A stretch of DNA of 64,000 nt from Neonectria sp. B-13 (taxonomy: Eukaryota; Ascomycota; Sordariomycetes; Hypocreales; Nectriaceae). The stretch is taken from assembly GCA_002682825.1 (NCBI GenBank), contig NOKP01000001.1:498501-562500 (forward strand), in the 5' to 3' direction. The position numbers and the translations under genes are program-made. Below the pieces are notes generated by a model. The model saw only the letters and a program-made list of their open reading frames with translations. It did not search any database and was not told the DNA's origin. How positions within the stretch are numbered: position 1 is the stretch's first letter; every line of letters starts with the position of its first letter. This document shows positions 43,198 to 54,577 of this stretch, piece by piece.

Positions 43198-43838
43198 AAC
43201 TTGGTCCTTTTCTGTCACAGCCCAGGTTGGGACCAGGCGGTCATAACCGGCAGACCTATGATGTACCTACTTTTTCTTTCTTATTATAAGTCAATTACTA
43301 CGGACTTATGCGATCACTGTGATTAGGTCCCTAATCGCTGTGATTACTTAAAACTGTAGATAAAGTGATTAGTATATTGTATATACACATTTAGCACTTT
43401 ATAAATGAATAGCTTAACAACTATTAACACACTTCGGTATTCTGTCAGTAGGAGATGCACCCATTGTTGGCGCGTAGTGCGCCGCTGGAAGCCCGCGGCC
43501 TCGCGGTTAGGTACTTCTCGGGTGAGAGAATAGTCATGCTATGTCAACACTCTTTCTCTATTTCTACCTCTGTTTCTGCCTCCATCTCTGTCTCTTGTAA
43601 CGCGATCGACGCTTCATTCAGAATGGACTATTTGCTTTTTTGACGATACAATGTTATTTGCCTTCCCGTATAAGGTGATTGAGGCGGTGAAGCTGGCAGG
43701 GAGGGCTGGCATGTGGTTGCCCGCCCCGGTCGAGATACATTCCGCCATAAAGACAGGCCCCATCCCGTCCGTCCTTCCCATGGAAGCAAGCAATGATGGC
43801 AATAACTCGTTCCCATCCAGACCCATGGTCATCGTAAA
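43198..43838 (+). other. Intergenic region between convergent genes
   Basis: No gene. A small inverted repeat (GATTAG...CTAATC) lies near 43321-43340, and a CT-rich stretch near 43550-43595. Confidence 0.4.
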
Positions 43839-44324
43839 TCAAGCTGCCTTGCTCTGCTTCGGCACCTCCACCCCGATCCCAAAAAAGATCAAGACCCGGA
43901 CCGCGATCGGGGGCACCCCAGTGAGGATGACAAAGTAATCCTCCGCAGTCCATTGCCCAATACTCAGCCAGGCGATCCATCCTCCCGCTGCCTGTGCAGC
44001 ACCAACCAGGTAGGCCATGTCGTTGAGGAGCATTCCGCCAATGACGATGCGCCAAAGCCTAAGGTCGTCGGAGGCCCGGAACACAACGGCCAGCATAAAG
44101 GCGAAGAAGAACCATCCGCCACCCAACGTTGTGTACACAAACGCCGTGTCCGGGGAGTAGACAGCCGAGTCACGCGTCATGGTCGCAAGGTACTTTTCAG
44201 GATAGAAGACAGTCATGAAGGCGCCGTGGCATGCGAGCAAGGGCTCGATCGTGGTCATGATGAAGCGGTAGGAGAATGGCACGGCGGCTACCGCTGACAC
44301 AGAAGCTTTGCTACTGAAGTCCAT
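43839..44324 (-). CDS. Four-helix fungal membrane protein (DUF7704-like)
   Basis: Intronless, 161 residues from the ATG at 44324 (MDFSSKASVSAVAAVPFSYR). Hydrophobic segments: RFIMTTIEPLLACHGAFMTV (about 20-40), TTLGGGWFFFAFMLAVVFRA (about 65-84), IVIGGMLLNDMAYLVGAAQA (about 93-112) and YFVILTGVPPIAVRVLIFFG (about 130-150). The pattern of a first helix with Glu/Pro and short loops matches a family of small fungal integral membrane proteins annotated only as DUF7704. No catalytic motif is seen. The 5' leader carries a CCA-triplet microsatellite immediately before the ATG, which is unusual and could vary between strains. Confidence 0.8.
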   Translation of the reverse strand: MDFSSKASVSAVAAVPFSYRFIMTTIEPLLACHGAFMTVFYPEKYLATMTRDSAVYSPDTAFVYTTLGGGWFFFAFMLAVVFRASDDLRLWRIVIGGMLLNDMAYLVGAAQAAGGWIAWLSIGQWTAEDYFVILTGVPPIAVRVLIFFGIGVEVPKQSKAA

Positions 44325-44325
44325 T

Positions 44326-44344
44326 GTGGTGGTGGTGGTGGTGG
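44326..44344 (+). repeat. TGG microsatellite next to a start codon
   Basis: About six TGG units on the plus strand (CCA on the coding strand) end one or two bases before the ATG of the DUF7704-like gene. Confidence 0.8.
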
Positions 44345-47060
44345 CTATAGCGCGTCGAAGATGTTTGAGGGGGTTGTTGGCTTTGTTAGAGAGAGATTCA
44401 TGCGGTCATGAGAGGGGAATCTGGCTAGCCTGATGGAAAAGCAGCATGGCTTTATATGCCTAAGGCACTGGAAGACAAAAGGTGAAAGCGGGCAACAGGT
44501 AATCTGGAGGCGCCATTCCCGGATGTTCCGAAGCAAGTCTCCTACTGCATACATAGACTCGACCCCATGGACATTTGTCAGCTGGGCAACAGAATGGCCG
44601 CGGTTCGCAAGGGCCAAGTTTGAATTTGCCCCCTAGACTTTGAACGGTAAGTAAGTTACTGGAGATTCATCCCTTAACAAGTTGATGATAAGCACTGGAT
44701 CGCCCCCAAAGGCACCATCCACGAATGATCATACACTGCGCCGGAATCACAATGAGAGGTGACAACGAGGGCTTACTTAATTTAAAACGTCTCTAAAATG
44801 AGTCTCCCACACGGGTCGTCTTTCGTTAGATTTGTGGAATCAAGGTATGTACTTCGGCGTTGCAACCATGGCTACGATGCCGGTGATTGATTGGTGCGGA
44901 TGCAGCAAGCAACCATGTCAGTTAAGTCCGAGACGGCGAATCCCCATGAATACCTCGAGGCAGCTCCCGGTTTGTAATCTGCTCGATCATGTATCATGGA
45001 ACCCAAGCTAGTTAAGTACCACTCTTTGGGCCGGATACCTCCTCACTGCCCAAGACCGACGTCCGAAATGTGTCTCTGGACAAGCACATCCTCGCCGTCG
45101 GCAAAAAAAGAAAACCCCCCCCCAAATTTAACACCGAAGGGGGTCATCGATTTATTCAAGGCATTGGTTCTATGGCTCGATGAGAGCGCCTGATATACCC
45201 CCCTAATGATGATATGTACTTTGTATTCTTTGACCCTGGTGCTTATTTAGTCTTTTCAGTGGTTTTCATCACTGAAAGTGGGGTACGAACCATATCGAAG
45301 CCGATCGCATGCCGTGAGTCTGTGTGTCGCTCGAAAGAGAGTCCCGGGTGCATCCTAAAAATTCTCTGGTTTCGTCGAGATTCACTGGCCGTGGTGGAGC
45401 TTGGCCATCAGGATACTCGTACCTGTCGGGGTAGATACGGTGATTGATGAGGTGTTGCTGGGAAGCCCGGTCATATGGCCCCGTGCTCCTAGTCGTTCTT
45501 GTATTTACGTCGAGTCACGCTTCACCGGAGACTAGAAGCCCCATTTTCGTCGCCCGAGACTTGGCTGGCTGGAAGTCATCCCGTTCGGCGGCAGTAAAGA
45601 ATATTTAAAGTAATTATAGAAACAGTAGATATTATAGCAAAAGATAAAACAGAAGATAGATAGTACAATAAGTAGTAAAAACCATAAAGAAGAAAGAGAT
45701 AATAATGCTAATAAGTAGCAGTCTTGGTCCCTTAGCCAATTAGCACTGCCCTTGCTAGCATTAAACCCCAAGTGCATAAATCCCCTAACACAGTAGGTGC
45801 TTATTAATAATGCTGTGTTTGACTCTGGTGATCGAGGGCGGGGATGTTTTAGACTAGTGTGGGCGTGACGCCCTAGTCGGCTGAACTGAGGAAGGTTCCA
45901 TCCTCCGCTCTATCATCTGAGCGCTGTTGCTCGAGGAAATGAGATATCAATCGCTTAGCTGGAGAGACCGTGCAGAAATAAGTCCGGCGAGCTGGCGGTG
46001 TGGGGTGCTTTGACTAACCCCGCAATCCCCGAGCCCCTGCAAGTCGCGAGGATACGCGTATTCAAGTCTCAATCGTATTTAGTCACAGTGAAGGCTTCAA
46101 AGGGGGTACAGATACTATTCGTCAAGCACACTCCCCATTGATCGTCCCAATGGAGTCTCTTCGCAAGTGAGGTACGTAGTAAAGCGGGCAAGATTCGGCC
46201 GATCTCCGCCGAGAACGCTCATAGTCACCGTGGCGATGACGACCATGAGCGTACTACACTCCAAGCCCCAACATCCCGGAGGAACGGTCAAGATGTAGCG
46301 TTCCAGCGTTGCCGCTTAAAATGCTTAATTATAAGGCAACTGAGGCCGCGGGAGTGGTATGGGTGGAGACGGATGTTGGGATGAAGTCGAGGAGTCAGCA
46401 TGCTCGCGTTCGCGATTAACTGCAGGCGCCAGCACCGAAGGCGCATCGATGTGACCCATGTCCGAAAATGCCGTGATGAAGAAGCCGGATTTAGCAGCGA
46501 TGACTCAGCGGGGGTTTTGGACAGCAACGACAAACCTACCTCCGTACTCGCGAGAGGCTCCGCAAAAACGGGAGCCTCACGGGCAGCACGTGGAAAAGGG
46601 GCCGCTAACAGCATTTTAAGATACGGACAGTGCTGACGCCAACTCGTTGGCAGTCTGGGGCAGTGGAGCAGTGGCGCAAGTATGGAGCCGTCGTCGGAGA
46701 TAACGGGGTCAGGTCGCGAGCGTCAATGTTTGTTTTGAAAGACCTCATGTTCATTATTCATTCCTACTATGAATACAAGGCATTTGTCGTAAGTAGTAAG
46801 TATTCGGCGGGGATACCGGGGTTAAGACCACAAGAGGGTATTTCTGTGCTCAACAAACCCGACCGCGCGCTCCGGAAAGTGGGAGGAGACCCCTCATGCT
46901 GCTAACAGAAACGCTGTGCAACATGTGGAAGGCGCTCTGGAAAGGCGGGTTCAGGGATGTTGGGTGGCGTTCAGATGTCACTGGAGGCGTTGCGCCTTTC
47001 TGCAAATCCCGTACTGCAATGCGGCCGCACGTGGGGTCAACAATCATTATGGAACTCGAG
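44345..47060 (+). other. Long intergenic region
   Basis: About 2.7 kb without a supported gene. It contains a C10 homopolymer near 45116-45125 and an AT-rich, purine-rich block at about 45595-45720. Scattered short frames have no motifs. Confidence 0.4.
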
Positions 47061-47066
47061 TATAAA
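47061..47066 (+). promoter_or_regulatory. TATA box of the aldo/keto reductase gene
   Basis: TATAAA in CTCGAGTATAAATGG, about 155 bases before the ATG at 47218. Confidence 0.5.
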
Positions 47067-47217
47067 TGGTCAAGAAGCACCCAGCATATGTAGTTCCTCT
47101 CTCATCAGACTTCTTGACCAGCACACTCTCACCAGAACGGGAGCTCGACATCGGCTATAATCGCGATTCACACATACCCAGAATTCCAAGCCGTCACGCT
47201 CTGCATTGCATCACATC

Positions 47218-48204
47218 ATGCCTGACCTCGCCGGACGCCAAGTAGGCTCTCGAGGCTACGGCCTGATGAACTTCACCTGGCGCAAGGATCCCATCCCCCA
47301 CGAGCAGGCCTTTGAGGCCTTGCGCGCTGCCATCGATAGCAACATGACCTTTTGGAATGGAGGCGACTTCTACGGCACCCCTGAGATCAATAGCATGACC
47401 CTCCTGGCGGCCTACTTCGAAAAGTACCCCGAGGACGCCGATAAGGTCGTCCTGAGTATCAAGGGCGGCCTCAGGCCCGATATGCAGCTGGACGGCTCGC
47501 CTGAGTACATCCGCCACTCCCTCGACTCTACGCTCGCCCAGCTTAAGGGCAGGAAGAAGGTCGACATTTTCGAGTGCGCCCGCCGCGACCCCAAGGTGCC
47601 CCTCGAGACGACCTTTGGCGTCATTGAAAAGGAGTACGTTCAGACCGGGAAACTCGGCGGCATCTGCCTCTCTGAGGTCTCGGCCGCCACTATTCACGAA
47701 GCCGTTACGATTACAAAGATTGTCGGTGTCGAGGTCGAACTGAGCCTTTTTTCCACTGACGTCCTTACTAATGGCGTGGCCGAGGCCTGTGTTAAGTACG
47801 GAATCCCCTTGATCGCCTACTCGCCCCTTGGTAGAGGCCTCCTTACTGGTCAGGTCAAGAGCCTCGATGACATCCCCGAATCTGACTCCCGCCGCCACCT
47901 GCCCCGCTTCCAGCCGGGAAACTTTGAGATCAACCTTCAGCTAGTCAAGCAGGTTGAGGAAATGGCCGCCAAGAGGAGTTGCACGCCCGCCCAGCTCGCC
48001 CTGGGATGGGTCACGTCTCTACAGCGCCGCCCGGGGATGCCTACCATCATCGCCATCCCAGGCGGCACCACCGCTGCCAAAGTGTATGAGAATGCCAAAC
48101 AGATTGATCTCACTGATGAGGAGATGGACGCTCTTGATGCTACGTTGGCCAAGTTCGAGGTGGCTGGTGGAAGGTATCCCGAGGGCATGCCCGTCGACAC
48201 CTAA
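47218..48204 (+). CDS. Aldo/keto reductase, pyridoxal reductase-like
   Basis: Intronless, 328 residues from the ATG at 47218 (MPDLAGRQVGSRGYGLMNFT). AKR landmarks: ALRAAIDSNMTFWNGGDFYG with the catalytic Asp and Tyr, VVLSIKGGLRPD with the catalytic Lys, HSLDSTLAQLKGRKKVDIFE, GGICLSEVSAATIHEA, IPLIAYSPLGRGLLTGQ, and TIIAIPGGTTAAKVYENAK for NADP binding. The order and the short N-terminus resemble yeast-type pyridoxal reductases (Plr1), which reduce pyridoxal to pyridoxine with NADPH in vitamin B6 salvage. Other carbonyl substrates are possible. Coding sequence is GC-rich with strong C-ending codon preference, suggesting good expression. A long open frame on the opposite strand is a by-product of this bias. 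Confidence 0.88.
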   Translation: MPDLAGRQVGSRGYGLMNFTWRKDPIPHEQAFEALRAAIDSNMTFWNGGDFYGTPEINSMTLLAAYFEKYPEDADKVVLSIKGGLRPDMQLDGSPEYIRHSLDSTLAQLKGRKKVDIFECARRDPKVPLETTFGVIEKEYVQTGKLGGICLSEVSAATIHEAVTITKIVGVEVELSLFSTDVLTNGVAEACVKYGIPLIAYSPLGRGLLTGQVKSLDDIPESDSRRHLPRFQPGNFEINLQLVKQVEEMAAKRSCTPAQLALGWVTSLQRRPGMPTIIAIPGGTTAAKVYENAKQIDLTDEEMDALDATLAKFEVAGGRYPEGMPVDT

Positions 48205-48755
48205 GCAGGTTCTGTGTCCACCTGTTCTGGCATCCTGGAAGCCCCCGTTTTTCCAACTTCAGTCGGCATCCTTTGGAAGGCGTGGCATTGTTCGAGGAAA
48301 AAACACGATTTATCAAAACAATTATGTCCTCAAATCGCGAAAGTGAAAAAATTGTCCACATGACGCTGTTGTGAAGCAGCCTTTGTTCAGCATTGCGGAA
48401 TTCTCAGTTGTTCATCCTCCACATTTTGATGAACTGGACACCGTATAATATTTACCGGCTAGCCCTTGGACTCAGAAGTCAGAGAGCAATCAGAGGCTAC
48501 TGCCTCGATGTTGGATTTTCATACTAATTAGGTCCTAGAGGCGGAAACCGGAGAGTCTCATGAGGTTTCGTTACGGCTAACAAAGCAGCGTTGCACAAAT
48601 CGAGTAATTAGAATAGGTGTTATTATCTAGAGAAAGTCTATTCTCCCCGTCTGTCTAATACACCAATCGTCGCTAAAACCGATAGTTCTACAATATGATT
48701 TGCTCTTGAACAGGGTGTATACGTTGGATCAAAGCCTTGATTTCCGCCGTGTTGA
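48205..48755 (+). other. Intergenic region
   Basis: No supported gene is seen. An in-frame TGA at 48753-48755 bounds the regulator remnant that follows. Confidence 0.4.
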
Positions 48756-49723
48756 AATAGCAAGTGGGCTCTACAGTGTCTCCTCCTAGATGATGCATTC
48801 CGCCAGAGCATTCTGCTGACCACCTCGGCCTTCGACGACTTCGTGTCTCAGAAATCGCCTTCCAAAAACACTCGTCTCAGATTAAGGCACACAATAGCTC
48901 TGCTAAATGTGAAACTTAGCGACACCGACGCCCACCCGATTGACGCAACTATCTATATTATCCTTGGACTTACTTTACTCGCCGGCATGTTTGGCGAATA
49001 CAGTGTCGTCGGTACGCACATGGCAGGGCTGCGGCAGATCGTCCGAATGCGCGGCGATATTAAGACTTTACGCCTCAACCTAAAAATGCATTTCAAGATC
49101 GAGCGGGTCGACTTGATGGCGTCGCTATGCACTGGGGCAAAACCTCTGTTCGCCGGCGGCTCGATCTCTTGGGACTCGGTCTATTGTCACCCGCTTGCAA
49201 TCGAGGTCTCAGATAGGTCTTTGCCTTTGGTGCAACTCGCTGAGTCACTCCAAGACTGGGGGCTCGTCAATATTTTCCAAGACCTCCGGCATCCCACTCT
49301 TTCGATTAACGAGCACGTGGGAAGTAAGGTGCTGTTCAATGGCAACGCTTTCCAGACATCTGTCAGCTCGATTCAAACCCGCCTATTGGGGTTACAAGGA
49401 AGTCTCAACGACACGCTGGCTGAGGCTTTACGGCTCGGGATGCTCACACTTTTGTCGACAACATTCCAGGTGCCGGCGCACAAAGTACCCTACAAGTATC
49501 TAACCAATCAGCTGCGGATATCCTACCATCCTATTGAGCCATCAACTCCAGAGCTGCGAGACATGCTATTCTGGCTGTTGATGATGGGTTGATTTCAGCT
49601 CTGGATGTCGACGAGCTTTGGGTACGCAACAAGTGGGATTTGGTCTGTGACGTGAATTCATCGTGGGATAAAGCGCGGGAACGACTACGGGCGGTCATGT
49701 GGATAGATAACATTCACGACTAG
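48756..49723 (+). pseudogene. Fungal-specific transcription factor remnant (C-terminal region)
   Basis: Reads KWALQCLLLDDAFRQSILL from just after a TGA, then IDATIYIILGLTLLAGMFGE, HMAGLRQIVRMRGDIKTLRL and FKIERVDLMASLCTGAKPLF. This is the typical activation-domain region of C6 regulators (the H-x-x-GL-x-x-M-x-x-RGG pattern). At 49590-49592 the frame stops, but shifting by one base gives a coherent continuation, ISALDVDELWVRNKWDLVCD, to a TAG at 49721-49723. No zinc cluster or start codon is found upstream. A stop before the region, a frameshift near its end and a missing DNA-binding domain indicate a dead gene, unless upstream exons lie in the spacer and the shift is a sequence error. Confidence 0.65.
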
Positions 49724-50907
49724 GAAGGAAGAAAATTGTTTGCGAAGTTGAAAGGTGACGGTGAACAGTACAATGGGTTAGTATAACCCTAAATATAGGA
49801 GATATAGCGATTGATGCACTTGGATTGCTGCATATGTACGTCTCCCTCGAGCCCTTGAGATGGGATCCCTGAATCGCATGCAACAAACGCGCAAGTAGCC
49901 CATGTTAATACTTACACCTCCACCGCCATTTTTACCTGTATATTGGGTTCGCACTTCTTCTTGCAAAAGGAGGGAAATCAGTGACATAAACTTAGACTTT
50001 AAACAGCTGTCCCTTATAGTTGAGTATGCCGTGACGCCCCTTTGACAAGAGGCCAACTGCATATCATGGTCGTTCTATTTCACCTCGAAAGACACTGTAG
50101 CTTTCACAAGTGGGAGATCAATGCTTCGTGGCGAGGACGAACACCGATGCAAAGATGAACTCGCTTACTGATAGTCATTTCAAAACGCGAGGTCCAGTCA
50201 AGCCCGGCTAATCAGAGACCTCAGGGACCACCCTAACCTAGAACAAGTTATACCTGAAAGTGGAAAGGATAAACGCTACAATTGTCCACGGCCCGTGGCT
50301 CTTCCCGGGTGAAACCGTCGGGTTGAGAATCCCTGCTTTGGGACTTAAGAGACGTTGCAATCAGCGGCGATATTACCGGTGCATGCTCCGTGTCCCGGGG
50401 GGGTGGGGTAGACGTCGGTGCAACATCCGGTGCATGCTCCGTGTCCCGGGGCGGGCTAGACCACGGGAGCTCTTCGTTCTAGGGTTTCAGGAAGCGCTCC
50501 AAAGAGATGACTTCTGCACGTGGAGCAATTCACCACAGATTATTCCTCATTGGGTCTAACTTGAGCGTACTGTCCGTCTCCCATGTACTCTCTATGAGCG
50601 ATTTGCTACCACTACTACGGAGACCGGATATCGCACCCCCGCTCTATACCTCTCTGCACTGCCAGTTTTACATCATTTCCGTATAGTGAGCGGTTGTGTG
50701 GTTATGTTAGGAATCGCAGTTGTGACTTACGTAGGGCTATGAGCTGATATACGGTGTACGTTGTCGGCCTTGGTGCGCTTGTGAATTGACTCACTGAGGA
50801 CTTCAGGAGTGAGTGACGGTATTTAGAACTATAGTCTAAGACTATTAGGCGAAAAGATCTCTCGCCTTCAGGACTACAAGGAAGCTGAAGTGCACCCATG
50901 GCCAACC
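49724..50907 (+). other. Intergenic region
   Basis: No gene is supported. A small tandem duplication is listed separately. Confidence 0.4.
50376..50451 (+). repeat. Direct duplication, 25 bp unit with 51 bp period
   Basis: CCGGTGCATGCTCCGTGTCC followed by CGGGG occurs at 50376-50400 and again at 50427-50451. The sequence between shares a GACGT start with the flank, so this may be an imperfect 51-base tandem duplication. Confidence 0.75.
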
Positions 50908-52244
50908 TCAAGCCTTGCGGCGGTATAGAAGAGTCCCGAAACCTAGATAATCATACCCGCCACTGTTACCGCCGTAGTTGCCGCCGCCACCCTCAACTCC
51001 GTCGGTGACCGAATTGACGGCGTCAACGTACTCTTTAGTCCAGGACGCGTTGAGGCCCATGACATTGTCGTACTGGGAGTATATAAGTTCAAAGCCGGGA
51101 CGGAGGCCGCCACGCCCGCCGGAAGAAATCACTGTCGTGTTTCCATAGCTGGGGTTGTAGTATGGCGAAAACGGGACATCTTCGTTGACGTTGTACTTTG
51201 CTATATACTCAGAACTGGAGTTTTGACAGTTAGAATGACGACTCCCTCAACAATACGCAAGGGGAAACGACAGGAAAGCGACATGGGACCACATTTGAGG
51301 TGTGAACTTACGCCGCCAGTGCAGAGTTTTTCATATACGGAAAGAAGTTGTCTCCTTGATTGAACGCCTGCTGTAGAATGACGCCGAGGAGAGCAATATC
51401 GAGTGTGGCGTGACCCTGATCACGGCCAGTCTCTTGACTCTGGGCGAGAACCTTGCCGGAACCGCCCTCAGTGTGGTTGGCGATGATGAAGTTGGGGAGG
51501 GCGCCCATGCCGTCGCCATGGAGAAAATAATTCACAGCGTAGTCGTACATGGTCTGGTTGTCGGTGAAGACGCCGGTGGCCATGATGTTAGCGATGCTGC
51601 AGAAATCCCAGTTGGCCCACTAAGACGAAATCAGCATCAACGCACGTGCAGATATTCGGTTTGACGGCACTAATACGTACGTAGTGATACCGAGACTGTC
51701 CATTATGTGTTTTCAGAAACCGGTAGCTGTCCGCATAAAACACATTTGTGAGCAATGTGCCCAGCGCGTTGCGATCATCAACGCTCCAGCCGTTATAGGT
51801 GCGCATGATTTCGCCGGCGTTGGCAAGCTGGTATCCGTATATGCCTGCAGCCAGGAAGCCATCGCTGCTTCCACCGATAGCCTTCATCGTGGAGGACCAA
51901 GCGTTGAGGATTTTGACGGACGCATCGGCGTACTCCGTCGAACCATCGATCTTCCAACGGACAGCCAGCTGGTATGCGGCGTGCGCGTCATTGTACAGGA
52001 TGCCATAGTTCTGGGAGTGTACACCGTCGGAGCCACGATAGATGGTGGGTTGAGGGTTAGGCTTGTAGGTGGGCGATGCATGAGAGTTCGATATGAGCTT
52101 GTTCCACCCGGCGACCCACGGCTCATCGCCGTTTTTCACATGGGTTTTGATGCGAGAGAAGTCCTTCTCTGTATGGAGGAGCCCAGGGTGAACAATGGCT
52201 GCCGCAGTTGCGGCCATGGCCAATAAGACAACAAATTTTGCCAT
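50908..52244 (-). CDS. Secreted alginate-lyase-domain polysaccharide lyase (PL38-like)
   Basis: Exons 52244-51681, 51619-51312 and 51214-50908, 392 residues, phases consistent. MAKFVVLLAMAATAAAIVHP is a signal peptide. The body is an all-helical barrel: LHTEKDFSRIKTHVKNGDEP, SHASPTYKPNPQPTIYRGSD, NDAHAAYQLAVRWKIDG, ADASVKILNAWSSTMK, NAGEIMRTYNGWS. After the first intron comes WANWDFCSIANIMATGVF, then NHTEGGSGKVLAQSQETGRD with QGHATLDIALLG, the conserved active-site-type block. The C-terminus is a Gly-rich stretch ending GFGTLLYRRKA. Families PL5/PL38 act on alginate or glucuronan by beta-elimination; in fungi glucuronan-type substrates are more likely. With the pectate lyase at 33 kb it suggests breakdown of acidic polysaccharides outside the cell. 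Confidence 0.87.
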
Positions 52245-54577
52245 TTTGCATGGAAATAGTAAATAGCTGAGTAGAATGTTTGAAAAGGCTGATGGAGCTT
52301 GGGTTGGAACTTTCTGGTGGTCCCGAGAAGTGCCACGACTTTATTTAACTGTGACGGTGCCTGTATACGTAGGCCCATACTACAAATTCCTTTGCAATTT
52401 TCTCTTGCCAGCTTATCGTATGGAAAGTACGTCTACCACGCCGTTATAGAGTTTCCCGGAGGGCGGTTGATGGATCGGAACATTGCCCGGAACCCTAGTC
52501 TCATAGACGAGCGAGTCAGATAGAAGCTTGGCAATAGAAACACACGATGGACGGCGTGCGGGGTGCCGGAACATCTCGTAAATGACCCATACCCTATATT
52601 TGGTTGCTGCTATATAGACTATTGGACTTAGATACTTGTCTTTCATCCCGGTTGCTTGCAGGAACGGAAGCTCTCCTGCCAATCAGTTGCTGTTCGTGGA
52701 TTCGCCAGTGTGGGGTAGATTAATGAAGACGGGGTTGGGTCCGGTCGATCGCCGGCAGTTGTGGTGCCATCCGCTAGCTAGGTGTGACTAATTATTTCGT
52801 CGGGCATATATTTATCTATGAGCTCGTTGCGGTGTATCATGGTAAGGTTGAGGTCCTGTCACTAGGAAAAAGTCCTGAGCTTGGTATCACTAGCATAGTA
52901 GTTGCACATTCTACGATGCATAAAAGAATAAAACCTAGGAGCAGCTGCCAACGTCTTCTCTATTAATTAAGTCACGCATAGGACTGGTTGTTGCATCGGC
53001 AGACATGCTGGTCCACACTTTAAGTAAGGCCATAGATGCTTGGCCACCCCTGAAGGGACACATCTTGTGCACCCTTTTTGGCCAGTTACATACACAACCG
53101 TGTTCATATTTGACCAATTAAGACACTGGCTGCGGTCGGTTGCTTGATACAGTATGAATGAACCAGCCCAACTGTGTGCCAACAGCCCGGAGTGTCGGCG
53201 GAAAAGGCCCCGCGTGCGAGCAGCTTCCCATGGCCTGCATAAGGTACTTAAGGCTGGTTGCAAAACGACTCACATTAGTGAAATGGCTTATCATACTTAC
53301 TGTCGATCTTTCGGACGCCTATACGGCATTGTATATATCTATCGCCGTCCATCACACCAGCCCCTATACGCCTGCCTACCTGCACAACATGGAGCAGGGT
53401 CCCGCTGTGCCTAGCCAGCATTTACACCTCCACTATATTCCACTATACATGGGCGATCGCGGTTTATAATCATTCTACATGCTTAGATACGAGGTCTATT
53501 GTGTGATGAGATAAAACAGAAATTCGACCCATCTGGCGTGACTTGCATGTTTGAAGACGTTTACAACACCGTCGCCCAGTATCTCACGAGAAATGGTGAC
53601 GGAAGGTGAACCAGGGAATGAAACAGTCAGCCGATAAGAAAGGCGACCTGTTATAAGTAGCAACCTACGATTGCTCTCCGTACCGCTGTGCAAATAGTTG
53701 ACAGAATTCGACTGACACTTCATCTTATCTGACCTTTTGCGTCGTTTTTCTTTTCATGTGCTGTAGAATTTCCATCTCTGTCTCGCAGTGGGAACCAAAT
53801 CACATCCTTTCCCTGCCTCGGTGTCAAACTTTGCATTGCCATTGGTGCTCACGGCCCCGATCTCCTATACCTCAAACTCCCCCCCCCCAGGTAATGTCTG
53901 TGGCAACGAATATATATACTACAGAAGGATTTTTGCCGAGGCCTTATACTTGGATAGGCCCAGCTGCTCCACGGGGATTTAAAACATCGTCGGCAGATCT
54001 GGCAGATTCTCGAGGAAATGATCCCAAAGATGTGTATCTGGTTCATTGCGATATTCCTCGTCGAACTTGAACATGGTGCCAGTCCATCACTCGGCACCGA
54101 ACATACGAGCCCGACGCAATTCGTTGCTTGTACTTGGGTAGCTCCCGTTGCTGGATGGAATTTGATTTTACTGGTGTACGTTAGCGTGTTTTAGCTGTAT
54201 TCTTCCTCGATTTGCCTGAATATCCTCGATGACATAAATAACAGTACCTAATTAGACACCATGCGAGGTGTGCGAGTGCATTAGTTGGGAAAGGTGGGGT
54301 ATTTACGGATTTTAATTGTGAAGGATCTAATGCTTTCACAAACAGTACCGTTCTGCGGTTCTCTTTGGAATCTGTACTTTAGGTAAAGCAGTGGGCTTGT
54401 GGCTGATTGAAGTGACTTATTTCCATAATTGCTCTTCGTGTGTTATCTCAAATTACACAGATTAAGATTGAAGAACAAGAATAAGTGCCTCTTCCTGGCC
54501 AGTTTGGCCACGTCAAAGAACCAGCTTCGGTGGTTGTCGAACGTAGATACCTAGAATAAATGTCGTTTCGTTCTAAG
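52245..54577 (+). other. Long intergenic region
   Basis: About 2.3 kb without a supported gene. A run of about ten C bases occurs at 53879-53889. The left end should be the promoter of the minus-strand lyase. Confidence 0.45.

Noticed and set aside
43321..43340. Hairpin as a transcription terminator
   Set aside because: Short stem with no U-run logic in a eukaryotic genome; noted only as a small inverted repeat.
45595..45720. AT-rich block as a centromere- or RIP-type island
   Set aside because: Only about 120 bases long and purine-skewed; too short to support either claim.
47194..47898. 234-codon minus-strand frame over the aldo/keto reductase
   Set aside because: A by-product of strong codon bias in the real plus-strand gene; no family motif.
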